Below, one piece after another: positions 26,099 to 33,022 of a stretch of DNA of 64,000 nucleotides. The notes under the pieces were generated by a model. The model searched no databases. It saw only the letters and a program-made list of their open reading frames with translations, and was not told the origin of the DNA. The DNA is from Lentisphaeria bacterium (GTDB taxonomy: Bacteria; Verrucomicrobiota; Lentisphaeria; Victivallales; Victivallaceae), in contig JABLYX010000010.1 in the NCBI GenBank assembly GCA_018265615.1, positions 1-64,000 of the forward strand, given 5' to 3'. A program made the translations under genes and the position numbers. The number at the start of each line of letters is the position of its first letter. Position 1 is the first letter of the stretch.

Positions 26099-26127
26099 TT
26101 GTATTTTTCATTTTCCGGTGCTATAGT
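26099..26127 (+). promoter_or_regulatory. Promoter of the decarboxylase gene
   Basis: TTGTAT, a 17-bp spacer and TATAGT. The start would be near 26134, leaving a leader of about 100 bases that contains a strong hairpin. Confidence 0.55.
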
Positions 26128-26180
26128 CATTGTCAGAGGAAGAGAAACGGACCTGAACACTTCAGGTTCAAATCAGGAAT

Positions 26181-26212
26181 GGGCGGCACAACACAGCAAG
26201 TGTGTGCCGTCC
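26181..26212 (+). other. Leader hairpin upstream of the decarboxylase
   Basis: GGGCGGCACA pairs with TGTGCCGTCC (10 bp, one G-U pair) around a 12-base loop. It ends about 10 bases before the Shine-Dalgarno AGAGGAG, so it could affect translation or RNA stability. Confidence 0.5.
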
Positions 26213-26236
26213 GGGAACCAAAAGAGGAGTATTATC

Positions 26237-27508
26237 ATGAACACTGCAATCAAACCGATCAACAAGACGTTCACAGCCGGAAAATGGATGCCCCGGGACC
26301 GCGAAACGCTCGTCAACTGGATGAAGAAGGTCATGGAGAAGGCGGACAAGGATACCGGTCCGCTGCTGCCGGTCGTCGAAAACCTGAAGAATTTCATCGA
26401 AACCGACGCCAAAGCCTACATGTTTTTCACCCAGATGTTCGACGAAGTGCCGGCGGACAAAAAGAAAACCCTCCTCGGCCTGCCGCAGGTGCGCGATTAC
26501 CAGCACATGCTGAGATTGTTCAACGTCATCCTGACCCATGCGCCGAGCTTCAACGAAACCGGATTCGTCGGGTTCCCGTTCAATGCGATCCTGGACTGGT
26601 CGATGGCGACGACCGGCGGCTGGGCCGGCTTCATCGATGAAAAAGTCAATGTCCACATCAAGGCGATCCTGGACGCATGGGGCACTTTCCTGCGTTCGCC
26701 GGAGAGCGCCTACGTCCTGAGCGACGATCCGCGGAACGGCTGGTTCGGAGAGGACGCCCGGAAGGCGCTGCCGAATTTCGCCGACGAATTCGTCTGCGAC
26801 CCGTCGAAGCCGCATTACGGCTTCAACTCCTGGGATCATTTCTTCGTGCGCGAATTCAGGGAGGGGGTGCGCCCCATTGCCGAGCCGGACAATGACGCCG
26901 TGGTCGTCAATGCCTGCGAATCGGCGCCCTTCGCCATCGCCCGCAACGTCCAGCTGCTGGATAAATTCTGGATCAAGGCCCAGCCGTACGCCCTGCAGTT
27001 CATGCTGAACAACGACCCCTGGACGAAGCGGTTCGTGGGCGGCACGATCTATCAGGCGTTCCTGAGCGCCCTTACCTACCACCGCTGGCACTCGCCGGTC
27101 TCCGGGCGCATCGTCAAGACCTACGTGATTCCGGGCTCCTATTATTCGGAGGCCCGCAGCGTCGGCTACGACCCCGTCGCCCCCAACGATTCCCAGGGCT
27201 ACATTTCGGAAATCGCGACGCGCGCCGTCATCTTCATCGAAGCGGACAATCCCGATATCGGGCTGATGTGCTTCGTCGCCATCGGCATGGCGGAGGTTTC
27301 GACCTGCGACATCACCGTCTATGAAGGGCAGCATGTCAAGAAGGGCCAGGAGACTGGCATGTTTCACTTCGGCGGATCGACGCACTGCCTGATTTTCGGG
27401 CCCCACGTCAATATCGACTTCGACCTGAACGGGCAGACCCCCGGAATCGAAAGCGACAATATCAACATCAACGCGCGCATTGCGACAGTCGGTCCGCGCA
27501 AGAAGTAA
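26237..27508 (+). CDS. Phosphatidylserine decarboxylase-family protein (PsiD/tryptophan decarboxylase-like)
   Basis: 423 residues. An N-terminal all-helical region (about 20-190) matches the extra domain found on PSD-like amino-acid decarboxylases. The catalytic part runs from HYGFNSWDHFFVREFREGVR through YHRWHSPVSGRI (the His of PSD enzymes) to FGGSTHCLIF near the C-terminus, where the Ser of GST becomes the pyruvoyl group after self-cleavage. Members with both parts include the fungal tryptophan decarboxylase PsiD; membrane PSDs lack the extra domain. A soluble amino-acid decarboxylase making an amine is therefore more likely than phosphatidylethanolamine synthesis. SD AGAGGAG 7 nt before ATG 26237. 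Stand-alone gene with its own promoter and terminator. Confidence 0.86.
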   Translation: MNTAIKPINKTFTAGKWMPRDRETLVNWMKKVMEKADKDTGPLLPVVENLKNFIETDAKAYMFFTQMFDEVPADKKKTLLGLPQVRDYQHMLRLFNVILTHAPSFNETGFVGFPFNAILDWSMATTGGWAGFIDEKVNVHIKAILDAWGTFLRSPESAYVLSDDPRNGWFGEDARKALPNFADEFVCDPSKPHYGFNSWDHFFVREFREGVRPIAEPDNDAVVVNACESAPFAIARNVQLLDKFWIKAQPYALQFMLNNDPWTKRFVGGTIYQAFLSALTYHRWHSPVSGRIVKTYVIPGSYYSEARSVGYDPVAPNDSQGYISEIATRAVIFIEADNPDIGLMCFVAIGMAEVSTCDITVYEGQHVKKGQETGMFHFGGSTHCLIFGPHVNIDFDLNGQTPGIESDNININARIATVGPRKK

Positions 27509-27534
27509 CGGTTTGCGATAACGGATCTTTATCC

Positions 27535-27571
27535 CGCCTCGTTTCCCGATGTGGAAACGGGGCGTTTTTTT
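27535..27571 (+). terminator. Rho-independent terminator of the decarboxylase gene
   Basis: A 12-bp stem (CGCCTCGTTTCC with GGAAACGGGGCG, one G-U pair), 6-base loop and seven T residues, 26 bases past the stop codon. Confidence 0.92.
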
Positions 27572-27587
27572 GACTTCCGAGAAAAAA

Positions 27588-27664
27588 TGGTCGGGGTGGA
27601 GGGGATCGAACCCTCGACTTTCTGCTCCCAAAGCAGACGCGCTGAGCCACTGCGCTACACCCCG
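27588..27664 (-). tRNA. tRNA-Pro (UGG)
   Basis: A 77-base tRNA with encoded CCA. Acceptor stem CGGGGTG pairs with CACCCCG, followed by discriminator A and CCA. The anticodon loop reads TTTGGGA, anticodon TGG. The T arm has GGTTCGATCC. The D arm has AGCGCAGTGGCTCAGCGC. UGG reads most proline codons. Confidence 0.97.
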
Positions 27665-27683
27665 GCAGGGTGATGTATTTCAT

Positions 27684-27712
27684 AAAATAGTACCGAAAGG
27701 CTCATTAGTCAA
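27684..27712 (-). promoter_or_regulatory. Promoter of tRNA-Pro
   Basis: On the minus strand TTGACT (27712-27707), a 17-bp spacer and TATTTT (27689-27684), placing the start about 13 bases before the tRNA. Confidence 0.6.
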
Positions 27713-27805
27713 AGGATCCGCGCGAGATTAACCGAATTTTTCGTCAGGACAATTCCAATTCTTTCCTCCTTCTGAATGATTTTTCGAAAAAATACCGCCA
27801 AGCGC

Positions 27806-27834
27806 TTGCACCCGTCCTGGTTTTTCGGTATAAT
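27806..27834 (+). promoter_or_regulatory. Promoter of the LacI-GH5-pseudopilin operon
   Basis: TTGCAC, a 17-bp spacer and a perfect TATAAT. Start near 27841. The rest of the roughly 300-base gap before the LacI gene holds a pair of inverted 10-mers (27846-27855 and 27926-27935) and no gene. Confidence 0.75.
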
Positions 27835-27845
27835 TAATTTAGTGC

Positions 27846-27935
27846 ATCGATTTACCAACACGGTTTTCCGGAATTCAGATTCCTGTTTTCATTCATATTC
27901 AAATGGTAATAGATGCAGATCAATAGTAAATCGAT
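27846..27935. promoter_or_regulatory. Paired operator-like sites ATCGATTTAC / GTAAATCGAT
   Basis: ATCGATTTAC at 27846-27855 and its exact reverse complement at 27926-27935, both downstream of the promoter and before the LacI start codon. A candidate looped autoregulatory operator pair. Confidence 0.4.
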
Positions 27936-27964
27936 AAATCAACATAGATAGCGGAGTTGCTTTC

Positions 27965-29014
27965 ATGCCGGAAAAGAAGAAAGTCACAATCAGCATGCTG
28001 GCTGAAGAACTGAACCTGAGCCGGACCGCCGTCACACTCGCGCTGAACGGACGCGGCCACCTGAATCCGCACACAGTGGAACGGGTCAGGGAGCTGGCCC
28101 GAAAGCTGAACTATACGCCGGATCCCGTGGCCCGCGCCCTGCGCACGCGGATCAGCAATACGGTCGGCGTGATCCTGCTCGGCCCGATCGTCAACCCGTG
28201 GAACAGCCAGCTGGTCAGGCGATTCGAATCCGAGCTCGCCCGGCACGGCCTCAACATGCTTCTTGCGCTGCCGCATGGGGATCACCGAAAAGCGCATGAA
28301 GCGATCGTGAATTTCAGCGGCAGCCGGGTCGACGGAATCATCATGGGCATCGTCCTGCGCGAACAACACCTGGCGGAAATGCTCGGCGGCTTCGAGCTCC
28401 CGGTTCCGCTGGTTGTCTTCAACAGCCATGAGCCGCTGCAGGTCAGTTCCGTTTCGGTCAATCAGGTCGCCGGGGGGCGCATAGCGGTCGAATACCTGAT
28501 CCGGCAGGGACATCGGCGAATCGGCTACCTGGCATGCCCCGACAAAGACATGATCCAGCCTGCCGGAAGCCGCCTCTCCGGCTTCCGGGCCACGCTCGAA
28601 GAGGCGGGATTGCCGTCCGACCTGGTATTTCCCCGGCCCGATCCATTTTCACGCCGGACCGGCTACGATGCGATGATGGAACTCCTGCAGAGTTCTGCGA
28701 AGCGGGATCTCCCGACCGCGTTCTTCTGCCATAGCGACGACATCGCGCTCGGCGCCATGCTCGCGATCCGCCAGATGGGCTACCGGATTCCGGACGATTT
28801 CTCGCTCGTCGGCTTCGACGACGTCGAGGAGAGCAGCCTCGAAATCCCCGCGCTGACCACAGTCGGCGGCGCGCTCGAGCCGTTGACCCGGGGAGCCGTC
28901 GATGTCCTCCGCGATGCCATCTCCGGCAGGCACGCCGAACCGCGCACCCTGGCCATCCAACCGAAACTGATCGTACGCGAAAGCTGTAAAACACCGGATC
29001 CGCAAATATCATAA
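27965..29014 (+). CDS. LacI-family transcriptional regulator
   Basis: 349 residues. Classic LacI helix-turn-helix (TISMLAEELNLSRTAVTLAL), hinge helix (YTPDPVARALRTR) and a sugar-binding core (NTVGVILLGPIVNPWNS, QGHRRIGYLAC, TAFFCHSDDIALGAMLAIRQ, SLVGFDDVEES). It probably represses the following GH5 and pseudopilin genes (gaps of 11 and 13 bases) until a glycan fragment binds. SD GGAG 8 nt before the ATG. Confidence 0.95.
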   Translation: MPEKKKVTISMLAEELNLSRTAVTLALNGRGHLNPHTVERVRELARKLNYTPDPVARALRTRISNTVGVILLGPIVNPWNSQLVRRFESELARHGLNMLLALPHGDHRKAHEAIVNFSGSRVDGIIMGIVLREQHLAEMLGGFELPVPLVVFNSHEPLQVSSVSVNQVAGGRIAVEYLIRQGHRRIGYLACPDKDMIQPAGSRLSGFRATLEEAGLPSDLVFPRPDPFSRRTGYDAMMELLQSSAKRDLPTAFFCHSDDIALGAMLAIRQMGYRIPDDFSLVGFDDVEESSLEIPALTTVGGALEPLTRGAVDVLRDAISGRHAEPRTLAIQPKLIVRESCKTPDPQIS

Positions 29015-29025
29015 GGAGCCTTGTC

Positions 29026-30600
29026 ATGAACATCCGTTTCCCCGTAATTCTTCTCGCGGCGGCTGCCGCATTTTCCGCCTGCGCCTCGGGAGACGCGGTC
29101 CTCATGGAAGCGTTTGACACCCCCGGCTGTCTGGACTCCTGGTCCGGGGGCCGCGCCGCTTACGACCCGGACGCGGCGGAGCGCCCCGGTTCCCTGCCCC
29201 GGATCGTACCCGGAAGCGGCCGGAACAATTCAGGCGCGCTGGTCATCGACCTCCCCTCCTCCGCAACTGCGACGCTGACCCGGCGGCTTGACGCCTCCTC
29301 CCTCGCCGGGCGCCGGATCGCCGTCGAAGCGTTCTTCAAAGTCGACCGGGATATCGTGCCGAAGCAGAAATGGAACGGTGCCAAGCTCATGTTCGCGATC
29401 ATCCGCCGGAACGGGCAGAAGGAGTGGCTGAACCTTGCGAAGCTGACGAAACAGGGCGACTGGGTCCGAGCGGCCGGAATCGCCGATATCCCCGGGGATG
29501 CGGAATCCGTCAGCCTCGTCATCGGCCTTGAAGAGTGTACCGGCAAGGTGCGGATCGACGACCTCGACGTAACTGCCATTCCGCCGCTGCCCGAGCCGTC
29601 GATCCCGTCGCACCTGCATCCAAATGACAAGGCGCAATTCCGCGGCGTCATGAGCGGACGCGACTGGAATATCAAGGACTCCGACCTCGACGACCTCCGG
29701 AGCTGGGGTGCCAATCTGCTGCGCTACCAGATCCGCCCCCCCCTCCTTCCCGGCAGCGACCCGGTGGAGGATTACCTCGCCTCACTCGAAAACGAACTCC
29801 CGAAGCTGGACCGGATGCTGGACGAATGCGCGAAACGCAGAATCCGGGTTCTCGTCGACCTGCACTGGGCCCCCTACGGCCGCTCCCGCAGCAACGTCAA
29901 CTACCTCGACGACTCAACGGAGAGTGAAGCGGTTCTGACCGAAGCCGTCCGCCGCATCGCCCGCAGAATCAAGGATCATCCGGCCGTCTACGGCTTCGAG
30001 CCGCTGAACGAGCCGAGCGAGAAGTTCAGCGTCGGCGCAGTCAAAAACGGCGCCGGCTGGCACGCCCTGGCCGGACGCCTGGTCGCGGCCATCCGGCGGG
30101 AGGCGCCGGAGCTCCCGGTCGTCATCGAACCGCCCGGCGCGGGTTCGCCGCCCAATTTCCGCAACTGGAAGCCGCTCAACGATCCGCGCATCATTTACAG
30201 CGTCCATATGTATATCCCGCAGGACTACACGCATCAGGGAGTAGAAGGAAGGAGTTGGCCGATCAGTTACCCCGGAACGGTCGGCGGAACCGAATACAAC
30301 CGGCAGCGGCTTCGGGAGGTTTTGAACCCGGTACTCGACTTTCAGAAAAAGTATCGCGTCCCAATCATGGTCGGGGAATTCAGCGCCGCAGCCTGGGCAC
30401 CCGGAGCGGCGCAATACCTCAGCGACTGCATCGGGATCTTCGAGGAGGCCGGCTGGGACTGGACCTACCACGCTTTCCGCGAGTGGGACGGCTGGAGCGT
30501 CGAACACACCGGAACGCCCGGCAAGCTCGAGAAAAGCAAAACCGATACCGATCGCAGGAAAGTCCTGCTCGATTCCTTCAAACGCAATCCTCAACCATAA
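29026..30600 (+). CDS. Exported GH5-like glycosidase with N-terminal carbohydrate-binding-like domain
   Basis: 524 residues. A signal peptide with a possible lipobox (AFSACAS) is followed by a beta-rich domain (about 25-185) like CBM4/9 modules and a (beta/alpha)8 domain (about 200-520). GH5 acid/base motif YGFEPLNEPSE and nucleophile in IMVGEFSAAAW; also LLRYQIRPP and VDLHWAPYG. Likely cleaves a beta-glucan or mannan; the substrate is not readable. SD AAGGAG 7 nt before the ATG. Middle gene of a LacI-GH5-pseudopilin operon. Confidence 0.92.
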   Translation: MNIRFPVILLAAAAAFSACASGDAVLMEAFDTPGCLDSWSGGRAAYDPDAAERPGSLPRIVPGSGRNNSGALVIDLPSSATATLTRRLDASSLAGRRIAVEAFFKVDRDIVPKQKWNGAKLMFAIIRRNGQKEWLNLAKLTKQGDWVRAAGIADIPGDAESVSLVIGLEECTGKVRIDDLDVTAIPPLPEPSIPSHLHPNDKAQFRGVMSGRDWNIKDSDLDDLRSWGANLLRYQIRPPLLPGSDPVEDYLASLENELPKLDRMLDECAKRRIRVLVDLHWAPYGRSRSNVNYLDDSTESEAVLTEAVRRIARRIKDHPAVYGFEPLNEPSEKFSVGAVKNGAGWHALAGRLVAAIRREAPELPVVIEPPGAGSPPNFRNWKPLNDPRIIYSVHMYIPQDYTHQGVEGRSWPISYPGTVGGTEYNRQRLREVLNPVLDFQKKYRVPIMVGEFSAAAWAPGAAQYLSDCIGIFEEAGWDWTYHAFREWDGWSVEHTGTPGKLEKSKTDTDRRKVLLDSFKRNPQP

Positions 30601-30613
30601 CCGGAGAATATCC

Positions 30614-31333
30614 ATGAAGAAACCATTCACACTGATTGAACTTCTTGTCGTGATTTCCATCATCGCGATTCTTGCCGCGCTGCTGCTGCCGGCGTTGAAC
30701 CAGGCCCGCGACAGGGCGCGTGACATCAAATGTGCAAGCAATCTCAAACAGCTCGGGCTCTATATGCAGATGTATCTTGAGATCAGCAACGAGATCTTTC
30801 CGGCCTTCAACGGAAACATCTCCGATGCCAAAAGCCAGGGCAAATGGCAGGACTGCCTGATGCTGGTCGCAGAGCCGGGCCTCGATTACAAGGATTACTG
30901 CCACGCCGGCAAGAATGCCGCCGGACTCTTTCTGCCGAAGGGGCCATTCCGCTGTCCCGCCTCGGATTGGTACGATATCAAAACCTCGGCCGAGCATTAC
31001 GGAATCAACTATTACCTGTCGCGCAAATACGGTTACGGCAGGACTGATTCGCCCAGCACACGGGCAAATGGCTACAAATCAAGCCGGATTTCCCGTACTT
31101 CGCAGCGGTCGATGCTTTTCGATATTCATATCTTCGGCAGTTATCCGAGCCCGGTGGCGGCCGACAACAGCCAACTGACCAACGGCGGCGGGGTCATGCG
31201 CCATGGGAACAAACGGGGGTTCAACATCTGCTTCATTGACGGCCACGTCAAGGCCATGCAGCGCAATGAAGTGCCGAACAACGAAAACAGCACCGAACCA
31301 TCCGGATATTTCTGGAACCTCAAAACGGAGTAA
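30614..31333 (+). CDS. Type II pseudopilin-like protein
   Basis: 239 residues. Leader MKKP, then FTLIELLVVISIIAILAA and LNQARDRARDIKCASNLKQL. The C-terminus has HGNKRGFNICFIDGHVKAM, an H-X11-DG variant of the H-X9-DG motif. SD GGAG 7 nt before the ATG, 13 bases after the GH5 gene, so it is co-transcribed with the enzyme and probably shares its substrate or export route. Confidence 0.93.
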   Translation: MKKPFTLIELLVVISIIAILAALLLPALNQARDRARDIKCASNLKQLGLYMQMYLEISNEIFPAFNGNISDAKSQGKWQDCLMLVAEPGLDYKDYCHAGKNAAGLFLPKGPFRCPASDWYDIKTSAEHYGINYYLSRKYGYGRTDSPSTRANGYKSSRISRTSQRSMLFDIHIFGSYPSPVAADNSQLTNGGGVMRHGNKRGFNICFIDGHVKAMQRNEVPNNENSTEPSGYFWNLKTE

Positions 31334-31358
31334 TCCGAATCAGGAACGCCGCGAAAAA

Positions 31359-32090
31359 TCAACAGCGGAACCGGAGCGTGATCTCCAGAACCGGATGCAG
31401 CCACAGCAGATAATCCGATATCTCCCGCCGCTCCAGAGTGATATCTTCTCCGGAATTCCGCAGTGCCGGCCGCAGTATGATGCGGCCGCCGTCCGGAACA
31501 AACTCACGCAGCTGGAACTCTCCATTCCGCAACGCAATCAGGTTCAATGCGCCCGGCTCGGGATAGCGCCCGCTTTCGAGCAGAATCACGCTTCCCGGAG
31601 CCAGGCCGGTGTCCGTCTGCTTTTCATCGACACGCAAAGCACAGACACCTGTTCCCCGGAGCATCCCCCGGCACCGCTCCGGAGAGTTGCGCAGCAGATA
31701 CGACGCCATCGATTCGAGCTGCATCTCATAACCGGACAATAAGCTCAAATCCGCAAGCGGAATTTCGCGCTCCCGGCTGTCACGCGATATCTGCCGGTCG
31801 AGGCAGACCCGGTATCGCCCGGCATCGCGCATCCGCACAGTTTCCCGGCCAAGCAAACGCGCATTGAACAGCTCTGTATAAAACTCATTCCGCATCTCGT
31901 CATCAAATTGCAGGTACGCCGCAATCTTCTCCAACTGCTTCGGATTCAGAAGGAATACTCCCTTCTTGACCTGCGAAACCGCCGCCGGGGTAATCTTCAG
32001 CAGCTGGGCAAGCTCCCCCTGGCGCCTGTCGAGCTGCAGCAGCTGCCGCTCTATCGTCCGCCACCCGTTCACATGAACTTTCATTTCCAT
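31359..32090 (-). CDS. XRE/S24 (LexA/cI-like) repressor
   Basis: About 243 residues. The N-terminal helix-turn-helix is RQGELAQLLKITPAAVSQVKKG; the C-terminal half (LAPGSVILLESGRYPEPGAL, LIALRNGEFQLREFVPDG) resembles the S24 fold of cI and LexA repressors. The S24 catalytic Ser is not clear (GSVILLES) and the Lys partner cannot be placed, so self-cleavage is uncertain. ATG 32090 has GGGAG 6 nt upstream; ATG 32096 is also in frame. Diverges from the Cys-rich HTH gene, in the manner of phage or mobile-element switches. Confidence 0.8.
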   Translation of the reverse strand: MEMKVHVNGWRTIERQLLQLDRRQGELAQLLKITPAAVSQVKKGVFLLNPKQLEKIAAYLQFDDEMRNEFYTELFNARLLGRETVRMRDAGRYRVCLDRQISRDSREREIPLADLSLLSGYEMQLESMASYLLRNSPERCRGMLRGTGVCALRVDEKQTDTGLAPGSVILLESGRYPEPGALNLIALRNGEFQLREFVPDGGRIILRPALRNSGEDITLERREISDYLLWLHPVLEITLRFRC

Positions 32091-32218
32091 CTTCATCTCC
32101 CGATCTCTTCCATGCAGGGCCCGATTGGCCTCATTAATTCCAGACTTAAATATACACCATTTTAATATATTTTTCACTTAATTATAAAAAATAATCAAAA
32201 TTTATTATTTCACTCCCG

Positions 32219-32253
32219 TTGACTTTAAGCAAACAGTTACATATATTTTAAGC
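32219..32253 (+). promoter_or_regulatory. Promoter of the Cys-rich HTH gene with TTTAAGC direct repeats
   Basis: TTGACT (32219-32224), 17-bp spacer, TATATT (32242-32247). TTTAAGC occurs at 32224-32230 and again at 32247-32253, 23 bp apart, bracketing the spacer and -10: likely repressor half-sites. The 246-base divergent region holds no other gene. Confidence 0.65.
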
Positions 32254-32336
32254 ATGATCTAACATAACCGGGTCGCTTGTGGCAGCAGCGTAAGCGGCCG
32301 CGAAACAGGAATTGCAGAACAGGAGATGAAACAACG

Positions 32337-32969
32337 ATGAATTGTTACGGAAAGCTGCACGGCAAACTCGCGGATTGCCGGAAATGCAAATTGAAGCGTC
32401 ATTGCCGGAACGCAGAGGATCCGCCGCTGCTTGCGTTGAACGCGCCGCCGGAGGAGCTCAACGACCGCATCCTCGAAAACCGCCGCCCTCCATCCGGAAA
32501 CCGGATGCGGACAGCGGAGCGCGACCGCCGTTATTCCAGGGCCGACCTGCTGGAGGTCATCATCTTCATGGCCTCACTCGATTTCAATTCCGTTGAGCTT
32601 GTGATGCGGAAGCTCGAGCACCCCGACCTGAACCTGAGCAAACTGGCCGAAAGCCGCGGCGTCTCCCGCCAGGCAATTCATAAAATGGTTAATAAACGCC
32701 TTGAACAGATTCCGGAGCTGGCTGCCGTACTGACTTATCGCAAGCACAGGAACCGGCAGCAGCCCCGGGCAACCACAACAACATTCATGGAGGAAGTATG
32801 TCGCATCCGCAGACAAACACAAGAGAATCGATTGAAAAGACCAAAGCTCGCCTCGAACTGCTTGAGGAGATTGAGATCCTCGAAACCGAGTTTGCTCTCA
32901 TCACCAATGAGTATACTCAAAGGCGCCGCCATCTGGAAGAGCGGCTCGCCGCCATCGAGCAGCCGGTAG
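32337..32969 (+). CDS. Cys-rich HTH protein of unknown function
   Basis: 210 residues as read. The N-terminus carries C3, C14, C17 and C23 (CRKCKLKRHC), a likely zinc site. Around residue 100 there is a helix-turn-helix (NLSKLAESRGVSRQAIHKMVNKRL). The last 55 residues (basic, Ser/Arg-rich) overlap, in another frame, the whole 58-codon gene at 32798-32974 and look unlike real protein, so the C-terminus may be a readthrough or frameshift product. A four-codon ORF (MKQR) ends in the start codon as ATGA. It diverges from the XRE/S24 repressor that may control it. Confidence 0.65.
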   Translation: MNCYGKLHGKLADCRKCKLKRHCRNAEDPPLLALNAPPEELNDRILENRRPPSGNRMRTAERDRRYSRADLLEVIIFMASLDFNSVELVMRKLEHPDLNLSKLAESRGVSRQAIHKMVNKRLEQIPELAAVLTYRKHRNRQQPRATTTTFMEEVCRIRRQTQENRLKRPKLASNCLRRLRSSKPSLLSSPMSILKGAAIWKSGSPPSSSR

Positions 32970-32974
32970 CCTGA
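32798..32974 (+). CDS. Small coiled-coil protein, 58 residues
   Basis: A gene of 58 codons. The sequence is strongly helical with leucine heptads: KARLELLEEIEILETEF, then RRRHLEERLAAIEQ. GGAGG lies 4 nt before ATG 32798. Codon use looks more natural in this frame than in the overlapping frame of the upstream gene. It ends just before an 18-bp perfect hairpin. Function unknown; a dimerising partner of the HTH protein is a guess. Confidence 0.65.
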   Translation: MSHPQTNTRESIEKTKARLELLEEIEILETEFALITNEYTQRRRHLEERLAAIEQPVA

Positions 32975-32976
32975 AC

Positions 32977-33018
32977 ACAGAGAGGCGCCGGGAATTTCAC
33001 TTCCCGGCGCCTCTCTGT
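32977..33018. terminator. 18-bp perfect hairpin between convergent genes
   Basis: Two 18-base arms with no mismatch (32977-32994 and 33001-33018) enclose a 6-base loop. It lies between the small coiled-coil gene and the PEGA gene, which read toward each other. Neither side has a T run, so it probably acts as a bidirectional or factor-assisted terminator. Confidence 0.75.
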
Positions 33019-33022
33019 CGGC

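Larger units (their letters stand above)
25688..26236. promoter_or_regulatory. Divergent intergenic region between the ArnT-like pair and the decarboxylase
   Basis: About 550 AT-rich bases without a convincing gene. It holds the minus-strand promoter of the ArnT-like operon (25805-25833), an inverted repeat AATTGA-TTGT-TCAATT (25759-25774) between that promoter and its gene, the plus-strand promoter of the decarboxylase (26099-26127) and a leader hairpin (26181-26212). Confidence 0.7.

Noticed and set aside
32326..32340. Four-codon leader ORF (MKQR) ending in the start codon of the Cys-rich HTH gene
   Set aside because: Could couple translation, but such a short frame arises easily by chance; mentioned only under the gene.
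31359..33018. Prophage
   Set aside because: A cI-like repressor and an HTH gene are present, but no integrase, structural, lysis or packaging gene and no attachment-site repeats.
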